Positions 35,968-46,562 of a stretch of 64,000 nucleotides of DNA are shown piece by piece (within the stretch, counting starts at the first letter, position 1; each line of letters opens with the position of its first letter). Origin of the DNA: Chelydra serpentina. Its lineage: Eukaryota > Chordata > Testudines > Chelydridae. A program made the translations under genes and the position numbers. Under the pieces are notes generated by a model. That model made no database searches. It saw nothing but the letters and a program-made list of their open reading frames with translations, and was not told where the DNA came from. The DNA lies in NCBI GenBank assembly GCA_037349315.1, contig JBAIAC010000021.1:434001-498000 (forward strand). The letters run 5' to 3'.

Positions 35968-35979
35968 GTTTCACTTTCC
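35968..35979 (-). promoter_or_regulatory. ISRE / IRF-PU.1 composite upstream of the pyrin-domain gene
   Basis: GTTTCACTTTCC is a perfect GTTTCNNTTTCC interferon-stimulated response element (reverse GGAAAGTGAAAC, which also fits the ETS-IRF composite GGAANNGAAA). It lies about 50 bp before the start codon, so it suggests interferon- or myeloid-responsive expression. Confidence 0.6.
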
Positions 35980-36027
35980 TTCTCGGGACACTGCTTCCTG
36001 CCCGTTGTCTCCGGACAAAGAGGGCTC

Positions 36028-39000
36028 ATGGCAAAGACGCCGAGAGACCACCTGTTCGACACTATTAGTGAGCTGGGCGAGTCAGACTTGAAGACGTTTA
36101 GGGACAAGCTGAACACTTTCCGGCCCAAGCCAGGTTATAACCATATCAAATGGAGGCAGCTGGAAAAAGCAGAAGCTGTAGAAATCACTCGTCTGCTAGT
36201 CAGCTACTACGAGGAGGATTACGCGGTGGAAGTGGCCAGGAAGGTGCTGATGGCCATGGACAAGAAGAACCTGGCACACCACCTGTTCCAGGCCACAGGG
36301 AAGGGTGAGTGAGGGGCTCTCAAGGGGAGATCGCCCCCTCCCTAAGGGGGATCTTGTCTTGATGGGTCTTATCGGCCTGCCAAGCAGAGAAACCAGCAAT
36401 GCCGCTGGCTTCCTTGGCACAGTTCCTGAAGGGCAGAATTGGGCAGGCCCTTCTCTGGCAAGACGGCCACTGGGTGTCACAGATCCAAAGGGGTTTAGAC
36501 CAGAGGTGAAAATGAGCCGGTATGATGTACCGGTAAAAAGTGGCCGCCGGTACGGGCCCGTACACTGCGGATGTTAAAGCCCAAGGCCGCCGAGGGAGGG
36601 GGCAAAAGGGGCAGCAATGTTAAAGCACGGCCGCGGCAGCGCTTTAAGGACCCTACCGGCATGGCCGCCGATGGGGGAGGGGGCAAACGGGGCAGCTTCC
36701 CGGGGCCCGGCAATTTAAAAGGGCCCAGGGCTCTTGGCCACCCCCACTGCTACTATCATAGGCGGCGGGTTCTGTGGGCGCGCGGTGCCTGGGCACCAGG
36801 AGTATTCCTGGCCCGGGCCCAGCTCCAGCACTGTCTGAGGCCGGGTCTCTCTCTCGCCCACAACTTAAGCCCCCGGGCACCTGCGCATCCCCCGGGCCCT
36901 GGGCGGGGTGGGTCTGTGTCCCACCCCAAGCACCCCTGCAGCAAATAGGAAGCTGTGTGTGTGTGTGGGGGGGGTGCCTGGGAGTAGCAGCGCGCGGAGG
37001 CCCCCCCGGTCCGCCCTGCCTAGGAGCCCCGGGTAAGCACCCCCCACACCTCCTTCCAGAGTCTGCACCTCCTCCCCCTTCCCACACACTGCCTCCCACC
37101 CCGAAACTCCCTCCCAGAGCCTGCACCCCCTCCCTCCGCACCTCTTCCTGCCCCCAATCTCCCTCCCAGAGCCTGCACCCCTCAACCCCTCCTCCTGCAC
37201 CCCCACCCCCTGCCCCAGCCCAGAGCCTGTCCCCAAACTCCCTCCCAGAGCCTGCACCCCCTCCCTCCGCACCTCTTCCTGCCCCCAATCTCCCTCCCAG
37301 AGCCTGCACCCCTCAACCCCTCCTCCTAAACCTCCACCCCCTGCCCCAGCCCAGAGCCTGTCCCCAAACTCCCTCCCAGAGCCTGCACCCCCTCCCTCCA
37401 CACCTCTTCCTGCCCCCAATCTCCCTCCCAGAGCTTGCACCCCTCAACCCCTCCTCCTGCACCCCCACCCCCTGCCCCAGCCCAGAGCCTGTCCCCAAAC
37501 TCCCTCCCAGAGCTTCCACCCCTCAACCCCTCCTCCTGCACCCCCACCCCCAGCCCAGAGCCTGTCCCCAAACTCCCTCCCAGAGCTTGGACCCCAGCCC
37601 TCCGCACCCCTCCCATCCCCAAACTCCCTCTCAGAGCCTGCAGCCCCAGCCCAGAGCCTGCACCCAAACTCCGTCCTGGAGCCTGCACCCCTCACCCCCT
37701 CCTGCACCCCCACCATCTGCCCCAGCCCAGAGCCTGCACCCAGCACCCAAACGCTATCCCCGAGCCTGCACCCCAGACTCCCTCCCCCACCCAAACTCCC
37801 TCCCAGAGCCTTAGGCAGGTGGTGGGCGGAGTTTGGGGGGGCGGGTTCTGGGCACCACCAAAATTTCGACAAACCTGCTGCCCCTGGCTACCACGGCAGT
37901 GGCCGGGGCCGCGGACCCTTTAAATCCCCGTCGGAGCCCCGGGGCAGCACCGGCCAGGCAGCACTGAAGAGCTGGCTGGGGGAGGCTGACCCCCCGTCTC
38001 GCCCCTTCTGCCCGAGGCCCTGCCCCTTTCAGGGGCCCGGAGCCAGCCCCTCGCACCGGTAACACCTTTACGTTACTTTCACCCCTGGTTTAGACACCTC
38101 ACTTCCTGTTCTAGGGCCACAAAGGGAGTTAGGGTCTTCCACTGTATCACCGAGGCAACTCCGTCCAGACAGGGCCAGGCCAGTAGTCGGCGGTTCGCTT
38201 GTACCAGCCCAACCCCCATCTCTTCCTTCTCCTTTCCCAAATGGGAAATGAACCCCTCCACACCCAGTGGGGATCACGGCTCCACACTGGGGAATTGTGG
38301 ATGGGGGGTGGGAGACACAGAGGGAAAGATCTATTCATATGGAGAGAGGAAAAGATAGGGGTGTTGGAAAGGGAGAGAAGGAGGGATGGGGGATAAATAG
38401 ATGGATGTGGAGTTGCTCACACCCGGAGGAAGGAGTCCTAGATCCACGAAATAGTTATTTTTCTTGCTTCATCAGTCCAACAAGGAACCAAACATTCTCC
38501 TTTCTATGGGGGAGTTTTTTTCTGTTCCTCTTCCCCGCCACTGATTCCTCATTGCAAGATTCCTTGACTCAGCTCTGGGTCACCCCAAACCTGCTCCTGC
38601 CACCTCCCAAATCCCCATCCCTGTGGGGGAGCAGCTAGCTCGGGGTGAGCCCCTGAGAGCCGAACCTCTCGCCTCCTTCTCTCCTGCAGCTACAGGTGAC
38701 GCCCAGCAGATCCCAGCACCAACCAGCAACACCGGGACCAGAGTCACAGGTGGGTTGACATTTCTCCAGCTGTGTCGGGGATGGGACAGCGACACGGGTT
38801 TTTGGTGATGTTCAAGACCCCCACCCCAGTGCATTATGTCATTTATGGAGCACCCTATTAAAATTCCTCTGGGTTCACTGCACCGAGAGGCTGGCTGTCC
38901 ACGAGTTCCCTGCTAGCGTAGAAACCTAAGATTGTGCTATGGGGACCTGACCAAAGACGAGGGGTTTCTCCTGGGGAAGCAAGGGATCCTGGCAGTGGGG

Positions 39001-40449
39001 CAGGCGGGCGGTGCGGGGAGGGCAGGCCGGGATGGGAGGATGGGGGAGGGATTGGGCAGCATGGGAGGGGGGTGGCATGGGGAGTGCAGGCTGAGGGTGT
39101 GCGGGGATCCCAACAGAAAGCCGAGCGATGTGGAGAGTGTCGGATCCCAGCAGGGATGAAGGGGGGCAGAGGCTGCTCCGGTTTCTTTCTGAGTGAGCTC
39201 CCTGTTGTCTCCAAGCAGGTGTAGCTGCTCCCACACCCAGAGAACACAGGCCAGACTCATCCAGGGCTGGAGACTCAGGTAGGGTTACCAGACGTCCGGG
39301 TTTTCCTTTGAGGCGCCGTCCGGGCAGATTTTTCAGATTACAGGAAATGTCCAGGTGTTTTGCAGAGCAGACGCTGGAGCTCACCAAGAGCCCCAATGGG
39401 TCCGCTTCCTGATTGGTCCCACCTCTGCATCTGCAGCTGATTGGTGCCCGATCCTGCCCACCCAGGCCCCAGCTCCCAGCCCCGGAGAGGGGGTCCCGCA
39501 GGGAGGTGCTAACTGGTGGCTGTCACTGCATCCTGGACTCGCGCCAGCCATCCTGCCCCCCCCCACCCGCTCCCTCCAGTGAGTACCCCCGCTGCAGGTG
39601 CCCCCTCCAGTACCCCCAACTGTCCCCCCTCCACCTTCCTCCCTCAGATCCCCTCTTTGAAAACTTGACATACGGTAACCCTTGACTCAGGTCAGCCCTG
39701 AGGCCAGACACAGGCCCCCCGACCACACTCAGCGCATTGGCCCTACACCTGCTGCTGATGTCAGGGGAGCTGCTGCCAGCCAGCCCAGCCTTCCACAGCC
39801 GGCGGGTGGCGGCTGTTTTGATGCTGCTTATTCAGCTCACTCATCGTAGGCTCACTCGTGTTGTCGGGCCACAGCTGGGTTAACTCTGGCCTCTGCTTCG
39901 AGCAGGGGGTTGGACTAGATGACCTCCTGAGGTCCCGTCCAACCCTGATAGTCTATGATTCTATGATGGCCAAATGGTTCCTACTAACCCTGTTAGCTAG
40001 TGCTCCAGCTCCCGGGGCTGCCGGGCTACCCAGCATGGTTACGCTGCTCTCCACCTACCGACTGGAACCGGGTTGGAGCAGGTTCCAGCTTACATCGCGT
40101 TTCTCTTTACAACTGAGATCAGAATCCGGCCCTGACGCCATTGGCCTGAGGGGTCACCTTGGGAAAATCGCTTCTGCCCTGTGTGCCACCATCACCCCAT
40201 CTTTAGATGGGGATAAAGACACCGACCTCCTTTTAATCATTGTGATGTCTGCTGACGGCAAGCTCAAGGGATGGAGACCCAAAGCTAGATGGGGACCCCT
40301 AGGGAGAGCCACTTTGAGACCCTTGGGGTGAAGGACACCAGAGAACTGCCAGCTCCAGTAGCATAAACGCCACCCTGAACCCCGTTCCTTTATACAGCTG
40401 TCTCTGACTCACTCCCCTGTCCGCAGGAGACGAGATAGACCTACGATAA
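36028..40449 (+). CDS. Pyrin-domain protein (PYCARD/PYDC-like), no CARD seen
   Basis: Exon 1 (36028-36304, phase 1) encodes a complete death-fold pyrin domain, residues 1-91, with SELGESDLKTFRDKL in helices 1-2 and a GYNHIKWRQLEKAEAVEI helix 3-4 segment. Pyrin domains assemble inflammasome filaments. Two following exons are both exactly 60 bp and phase 1-1 (38690-38749, 39219-39278), coding a Pro/Thr-rich linker; ASC also has a short phase 1-1 linker exon. A 27-bp microexon (39648-39674) and terminal exon (from 40427) would add DPLFENLTYGDEIDLR and stop, giving 148 residues, with AATAAA at 40601. The last two exons are tentative. In mammals TRIM72 neighbours PYCARD and PYDC1, so this is probably that locus, but no CARD exon is readable before 44 kb. 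Intron 1 contains a hAT insertion. Exon 1 is sure; orthology is not. Confidence 0.7.
36501..38087. mobile_element. 1.6-kb non-autonomous hAT element with exact 8-bp target duplication
   Basis: Ends CAGAGGTGAAAATGAG and the inverted CTTTCACCCCTG, flanked on both sides by GTTTAGAC (36493-36500 and 38088-38095). No transposase frame is present. The middle is a C-rich minisatellite. It sits in intron 1 of the pyrin-domain gene. Confidence 0.92.
37060..37815. repeat. C-rich minisatellite, about 126-bp period, inside the hAT element
   Basis: Repeated modules TCCCTCCCAGAGCCTGCACC, CCTCAACCCCTCCTCCTGC and CCCCAGCCCAGAGCCTG. It generates long open frames on both strands that are not genes. Confidence 0.9.
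39280..39360 (+). mobile_element. TAGGG-ended DNA-element fragment at a splice donor
   Basis: TAGGGTTACCAGACGTCC begins one base after the end of the second 60-bp linker exon, so the donor G|GTAGGG would be partly made of transposon sequence. Only one terminus is seen. Confidence 0.4.
39894..39967 (+). mobile_element. CR1 / SINE 3' tail fragment
   Basis: GAGCAGGGGGTTGGACTAGA and TCTATGATTCTATGA tail only; the 5' part is absent. Confidence 0.8.
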
Positions 40450-40600
40450 CATCGAGTTCTGCGTTGAAGCCTTCGCAGCTGACGTGACACAGTGAAGGAG
40501 ATGGCCAACACTAACTACCAGCTCCCGATGGCCAAGGAAACCCGGAGCCTTTTCAGAGTCGTACCTACTGGCCAGAATATTGCATTCCATATTTTCAGTC

Positions 40601-40606
40601 AATAAA
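40601..40606 (+). terminator. Poly(A) signal of the pyrin-domain gene
   Basis: AATAAA, 152 bp after the predicted stop codon at 40447-40449. Supports a terminal exon starting at 40427. Confidence 0.5.
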
Positions 40607-41017
40607 ACAGTTGCCCGTTTTTCATACAGAGAACTCGTCCATCGGCGGCGGGGGTGTTTTCCTAGATCTTTTCAGCCGGCAGGTTCAATGGTGTGTCGGA
40701 GAGTTGGTTGGGCTCTGGGGACAGCCCCAGCTGTGGTCCTCTCCTCTTACAGCACCTAGGATGGTGGGTCTGTCTCATAAGCTAAATGGCTGCAAGGCTT
40801 GGATGAGTGACCCTAAGGAACATTTGGATCCTGTTAGAAGTAGGGGGAGCTGAGCCTATAGCTGCACTAGGGGGCGCTGTAGGTGGGGGATCAGTAGGGA
40901 ATGCTCTCCCACACAGTCAGTGCTGGCCCCTAGGGGGCGCTGTGCTATGGGAGGCACAGTACGGATTCCGTTTTCCCACCTCTCGGTCAGGGCTGACCCC
41001 AGTGCACCACTGGGATG

Positions 41018-42830
41018 GGCAGTGACAAGACGTGGTTCCAAGCCTCCTGGATCTGTACAGCCGTGGCCAGGGTCTGAGCACATTCACATCCACCCAGATA
41101 CGGTCACCAATAAAACACAGTCGTGTCCACTCTGCCTCTGTGTGCACGTGTGTGTCTGGGCTTCTATCTGCCGTGTGGCCCCCCCCCATCAACCTGTACA
41201 GGATCGGCTCTATATTTATATGGGCCTGGACGCCCTAGTAACTGGGCACTGAACCAGCATTACTGGATTTATCCTCCCCGCACACACCCATGTGAGCGCA
41301 TTACAGCAATCGCGTTGTTATCGCTTATTATGGTAGCATTTGGAGGCTGCAAACAAGGTCAGGGTCCCTGTTGTGCCATGTGCCTCATAGACCCCGACCA
41401 AGATCAGGGCTCCATTGGGCCGGGCGCTGCACAGACCCCGACCAAGATCAGGCCCCATTTGTTCCTGGCACTGCACAGAGCCACAGTGAGGGTCAGTCAC
41501 TGAAGAGCTCATAGACTGAACAAAGTGTGGGAGGGGAAACAGAGCATTATTATCAGTGATCATCACGCACAGCCGAGCAGGAAGAGGTGGGACACTGGCC
41601 TGGATGAATCCATTGGTCTGATTAGGGAGGCAGGGAGGGGCAGGACACCTGGCTAGATGAGCCCATGGATCTGATCCAGGGGAGCAGGGAGATGTGTAAG
41701 TGTGAATGGGGCTCCATTTTTTGCATGTGCAGAGATGCCAGTTACATTTCATCTGAAAAGCTAACCAACTAGATGTTCCTCTTGGATGAACATTGTAGCA
41801 GGTATTGGGCTGGAATTTAATTTGCATTGGGATCGCCCCTTTTTACTGAGTCCTAGGAGTGTGAGCTTTCTGATTTTGAAGTTGGGTCGGTCTCAGATCT
41901 ACTTTAGCCTCGGTCAGTATGTCTCAAATGAGGACGTGGGTTATTCTTAACCAACCAACAAGTTTCTTAATTCACCATGAACCACCCAGACCTGTTATCA
42001 GTTCTTCAGTATTTCTAACACACTTACCGCACTTCAAGTAATTCTCCAAGGAGGAAAGTTACATCTCCCAGCGCTCTGAAGAATCTGGTCCCTGCTATTT
42101 CCCGTGTTGGCTTTGAAAGGGACTTGTTTCAAGCATCAAACGCAGGTGCTTAAACATTTCCTGTGAGGTTCTCTTAGGTCAATTAACTTGAGTGTTTCTC
42201 TTAGGTCAATTAACTTGGGAACATCTAGGCCCAGGTCTACACTAACCCCCCCTGTCGAACTAAGATACGCAACTTCAGCTACGTTAATAACGTAGCTGAA
42301 GTCGAAGTACCTTAGTTCGAACTTACCTGTGGTCCAGACGCGGCGCGCAGGCTCCCCCGTCGACTCCGCCTGCTCCACTCGTCGAGCTGGATTACCAGCG
42401 TCGACGGCGGAGCACTTCCTGGTTCGATTTATCGTGTCTTGACAAGACGCGATAAATCGAACTCAGAACATCGATCCCGCGCCTCCGATGCGACGGGTAA
42501 GTATAGACATACCCTAGGTAGCATTACTTAGAAGCCAAACTACAGTTCCTCGAGGTCTCACTAGAGAGAGTGCAGCCGCAACAAGGAAACTAACAGTTAC
42601 CACTTCAGTATAGACACTCACTACAGCGATGGGAGGGGTTAATCCACACCCTCCCCCCGCCCTCCCCTCTGAGAGGCGGTAGCTACCTAGTGCTGTCTAC
42701 ACTGAGGGTTAGGTCAACTTAACTACATCGATCAGGGATATGGATTTTTCATACCTCTGAGCAACGTAGCTGGGTTGACCTAACTTTTTAATGTAGACTT
42801 GACCTGAGCCACAAAAAGAACGACCGTCTC
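41018..42830 (+). repeat. Segmental duplication, copy B
   Basis: Counterpart of 33182-34600, including a second AATAAA at 41109-41114 in the same context. It is longer because a hairpin MITE inserted at about 42224. A segment just before it (40856-40970, AGGGGGCGCTGTG) resembles part of TRIM72 intron 5 (31060-31200), though that phrase may be an independent repeat. Confidence 0.85.
42224..42517. mobile_element. MITE with two large hairpins
   Basis: Ends resemble AGGTCTACACTAA and the inverted AGTATAGACATACCCT. Hairpin 1 (42255-42319) has arms of about 32 bp meeting at ACGTTAATAACGT. Hairpin 2 (42421-42463) has 20-bp arms with one mismatch (GTTCGATTTATCGTGTCTTG and its inverse). Absent from duplication copy A, so it inserted later. 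Confidence 0.8.
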
Positions 42831-42840
42831 TGAAATCAAG

Positions 42841-42957
42841 TATCAGAGGGGTAGCCGTGTTAGTCTGGATCTGTAGAAGCGACAAAGGGTCCCGTGGCAC
42901 CTTATAGACTAACAGAGGTATTGAAGCATAAGCTTTCGTGGGTGAATAATCACCACC
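42841..42957 (+). repeat. Turtle interspersed repeat copy
   Basis: TATCAGAGGGGTAGCCGTGT opening and AAGCTTTCGTGGGTGAATA end. Same family as 10232, 34841 and 63499. It abuts, and probably truncates, the minus-strand gypsy remnant. Confidence 0.75.
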
Positions 42958-44420
42958 AGGATGCATTTCTTCCCTGACCAGGTTGCCCTGCTGAGCGGGC
43001 GCACCCTATTCATAGCCACCTCCTGGAAAGGTTCCTCTATGATGGGCAGGGATCTCCAGGGAGCGTCTCCCTTACCACGGGCCAAGTACAATAGCCGGTG
43101 AAGATACTTCTGGGGCCCCACCCGCTGCCTTCTGATTCCCCACATTTCTACTTCCCCTTGGGAAGCCCATTCCCGGCACAGGAATCCCTTCTCCCACAGG
43201 GATCTGTCCCCGCAGCCTTCCCCAAGGGGGTTTGCAGCGCTGTGGCCAGCAAGTTCCCTCAGCTTCTCCAAGGAGGGATCCTTCTGCAGCTCACTGGCTG
43301 GGCCTGGGGTCACCACCCCACTGAGCCCTGTCCCTGGTGGCTCCCTCCCTGCCGTGGAATCACTTCCCGGCAGCACCTCTGGACCAGGCAAGCCTGGTTG
43401 GCAGCCGTCCTGCCCTGCCTGTGTGTCCCCCCACTCAGCTGGGGTCTCTGCTCCCCCCGTGCTCAGCGCTGCCCTGGCTGTCCCTGTGGGGCCAGGCAGC
43501 GAGCTCGCTGCTTTGGTCACAGCATCAGAGCCAGCGTGAGCCCGCTCTCCGGTGTGCAGGGGGGCGGGGAGCATCTCTCTGTCCCACCCCGCCCTAGGGG
43601 TCTGGTTACAGGCAGGCAGATATCCCGTGCCTGGCAGCTCCTCCCTTCTGCCAGCCAGGTCATTTGCATTTTCACTGACCATTTCCCTCTTAGCGAATTG
43701 GTTCCCTGGGTTCAAATCAAAATCCTCAGCTGTTACAGGGGCAGGGCCTGGATCCTGTCCCAAAGATACACAGTCACCCCACAACAGCACCTCACAGCCG
43801 ATATCCTGGAGAACCCCAACCACCAGCCAGCCCGACCCCTCCTGGGTCTGCACAGGGATCTGGGCCATAGGCAGGGCGAATGGGTCCATCCCTGGGACCC
43901 TCACCCAGGTCACACAGCCCCTCAGCATCTGGTGGGGGTGCCCCACCCGGGGCCTGACCACAGTTCTCTCTGTCCCGGGGTCTCGCCACCCCAAGAATGT
44001 CTCTCCATTGACCATCACCTTCCGCTCCCACTGGGGGTCCGCAGGGCCTGAGCCCAGGAGACTCCACGCAGACATATAGGTTGGGGCCAGGGGTGGAAGT
44101 CCGTCCACCATCCCACCCATCTGGCTGACGGAGTTTACGGCCTTGGGACCCAGCAAGGGAGCTAGATCCCGGGGCTTTTCTGCAAGGTCCCCCTGGTTCA
44201 AATCACCAGCCTGCTCAAAGGCAATGAGGTGGGCCTCCACATCCCCACCCTGCTTAACCAGGGGCAGCGATTTAGGATCGAGGTTCCCTGCGGAACTGGC
44301 ACCCCGGGGTCTATCCCCACTCACCCCTGGGCAGTCCCCTATGCCTTTCCATTCCACCACCGCCAGTTCACTGCTGCTGCTTCTCCTGTAGGTCTCTCTC
44401 GGGCTCTCGCTGTCTCTCAC
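42958..44420 (-). pseudogene. Gag-protease-integrase remnant of gypsy element
   Basis: A long open minus-strand frame. The gag part has GGDVEAHLIAFEQAGDL, like SCAN-related capsids. The protease part follows (VNGETFLGW through VVGVLQDIGCEVLLWGDC), with the active-site triad changed to Asp-Pro-Gly. About 150 poorly conserved residues then lead to an integrase N-terminal phrase (QRVGPQKYLHRLLYLA). An internal loss removes most of the zinc-binding region, and the core opens with EEPFQEVAMN where the first catalytic Asp is now Asn. The frame is open but the enzymes would be dead. The last residues belong to the neighbouring repeat. Confidence 0.8.
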
Positions 44421-45180
44421 AGTCCTCTTGCTTTCTCGGACTCAGCTCCAGTCCCGTCCATCTCCGAGCCCCTGCTGGGGAACCCGATCGTGAAGACCCC
44501 CGTCTGGTTGGGGACCAGACTCTTGGGGATGCCCGGCTACCGCTCCAGCTGCTCCCAGATCCTGCTGTAGCCCCATTGGGGTCAGGAATCTGCTCCCTAG
44601 AATGGTCATCCTCCTACAGCTGCACAATTAACTGCGCTTTGGTGAACTTCCCAATGCATATCCCTCTCTTTTTGCACAGGGTTACAATGCTTCTTTTAAG
44701 GAGAAGGTGATAAGCCATCACTTCACTGCTCCCAAGTTGCAGTGGATTCGCAGGCCTGTGTGCTCTTAGCTCCCCACGGTTTCCAGGAAGAACCCCAAGT
44801 GTGCCAGCCCTTCTCCAGGTCACTGCCTCTTTGCCAGGGTCGAGTTGCAGCTCCTCCACCCCTGGGTCCACTCACGGCACCCCCAGGGGAACCCTGTCAC
44901 TGCAAAAATCCTTCTCTCTCCCAGGGCCAAGCCACAGGCTCCTCCACCCCTGGGACTGCTCACCGCAGCCCCCAGGGGGACCCCATCATTGCACAGTCCT
45001 TCTTGCTGGTCACACACTCCCAGGGGTTAAGCGTAGCTCCTCCGCTCCCCGAAACCGCTCCTCTGTGAGCTTTCAGCACGCCTGGTCCTCGTTAGCCCCC
45101 CTTCGTTCTACTGCTCCCCAGTTACTTACTGCAGGAAGTGCCATTCATGGGGTGCAGTACATCCCACCGCTGCCACCAGT

Positions 45181-45736
45181 TGTCACGGAGTGTGGGGGAA
45201 TCAGTGCCTGCACCCCTCTTCCTGGGATTCACTGGAAGTCTCAGCCAGCCAGTAGAACAGAAGGTTTATTAGAGATGCCAGGAACACAATCCAAACAGAG
45301 CTTGTCAGTACAAACAGGACCCCTCAGTCGGGCCCTTCTGGGGGGCAGGGAGCTTAGACCCCAGCCCGGGGGCTCCCTGCATTTCACCCCACAGCTCCAA
45401 ATGGGGGCAGGGAGGCCAGACCCTGTCTGCCCTTCCCCCCTCTTCCTTAGCCAGCTCCAAACTGAAAACTGTCCAGCCCCTCCTCTCTCCTTTGTCTCCT
45501 TCCCGGGCCAGGAGGTTACCTGATCCCTTTGTTCCAACACCTTCAGCTCCCACCTTTGCAGGGGAGAGGCCCAAATCATCATTCGCCAGGAGACAGAGTG
45601 TCGGCCATTCTCTGTCATCACACTGGCCCTCTAGGGTTCTGCAATCACACACCTTTAGCCCACCACGTAGAGACTTAACACATGCCTCGGGGAAACTGAG
45701 GCATAGAAACATTAAGAACAGTCCCATTCCGTCACA
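45181..45736 (-). repeat. LTR of the decayed gypsy element
   Basis: 556 bp, minus-strand TGTGACGGAATG start and CTCCGTGACA end. It contains an AATAAA (read from TTTATT at 45268). Unrelated in sequence and much shorter than the LTRs of the intact element. Confidence 0.85.
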
Positions 45737-46044
45737 CAGGGGTTCTCAAATGTCATTGCATCACGATCCCCTTCTGACAACAAAAATTACTATGTGACCC
45801 CAAGGGGTGGGGGGCGAAGCCTGAGTCAGCTCCGGGCCGGCGGGAGGCGCAGATCTTAAACCTAAGCCTGAGCCCTGCCACGCCGGGCAGGGGGCCAGAG
45901 CTGAAGCCCTTGGGTTTCGGCCCTGGGTGGTGGAGCTCGGGCTTCGGCCCCAAGCCCCAGCAAGTTAACGCCAGCACGGCTGACCCCATGAAAACAGGGT
46001 TGCAACCCACTTTGGGGTCCCGACCCACAGTTTGAGAACCGCTG
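45737..46044. mobile_element. Probable hAT-like element (CAGGGGTTCTCAAA termini)
   Basis: Left end CAGGGGTTCTCAAA and right end TTTGAGAACCGCTG form inverted termini of about 14 bp. It directly abuts the LTR. No clear 8-bp duplication, so one end may be imprecise. Confidence 0.65.
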
Positions 46045-46184
46045 CTCTATATCAATGGATAGATAGCTATTCCTTTTAGCAAAGATGCCCAATTAGTGTT
46101 TTAACATGTCTGGACCATGGAGGTCAATGATTTCACACCCCTAGCAGCTTTCTTGAGAAAAGAAGACGGGGTGGGGGGGCTGAT

Positions 46185-46525
46185 AACGGTCTTCAAGTAT
46201 GTTCAGGGCTGTTATAGAGGACAGTGAACAACTGTTTGCCGTGTCCACTGAAGGTAGGACAAGAAGTAATGGGCTTATTCCGCAGCCAAGGAGCTTTAGA
46301 TTAGCAAGTAGGAAAAACTTCATCAGGAGAGTTAAGCTCTGGAACAGGCTCCCAAGGGAGGTTGTGGAATCCCCGTCATTGCAGGTCTTTAAGAACAGGT
46401 TGGACAAACTCCTGTCAGGGATGCTCTACGTTTACTTGGTCCTGCCTCAGCGCAAGGGGCTGAACTGCATGACCTCTGAAGGTCGTGTCCAGCCCTACAT
46501 GTCTGTGATTCTACGAACATCGAAA
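46185..46525 (+). mobile_element. CR1 LINE 3' end
   Basis: Encodes the CR1 C-terminal phrase FIRRVKLWNRLPREVVESPSL and ends with the CR1 tail (CTGCATGACCTCTGAAGGTC). 5' truncated. Confidence 0.85.
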
Positions 46526-46562
46526 TCTCACAAGCTCCTCTACTTCCAACCCAGAGCTGAGG

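Larger units (their letters stand above)
42958..45736 (-). mobile_element. Truncated, decayed Gmr1-like gypsy element
   Basis: Minus-strand order from the right: one LTR (45181-45736), a primer-binding-like TGGTGGCAGCGGTGGGAT directly after it, a gag leader, gag, protease and the start of integrase, then an abrupt end at the repeat at 42957. Reverse transcriptase, RNase H and the other LTR are absent. As in the intact element, protease is followed by integrase. Confidence 0.8.

Noticed and set aside
36774..37923. A 346-codon Pro-rich frame and long antisense Gly-rich frames
   Set aside because: Artefacts of the C-rich minisatellite inside the hAT element; no domain and no conserved start.
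39300..44000. CARD exon of PYCARD
   Set aside because: No frame in this interval shows CARD-like sequence; the long minus frame is a gypsy remnant.
42960..44079. Plus-strand frames of 175-317 codons
   Set aside because: Antisense of the gypsy gag-protease remnant.
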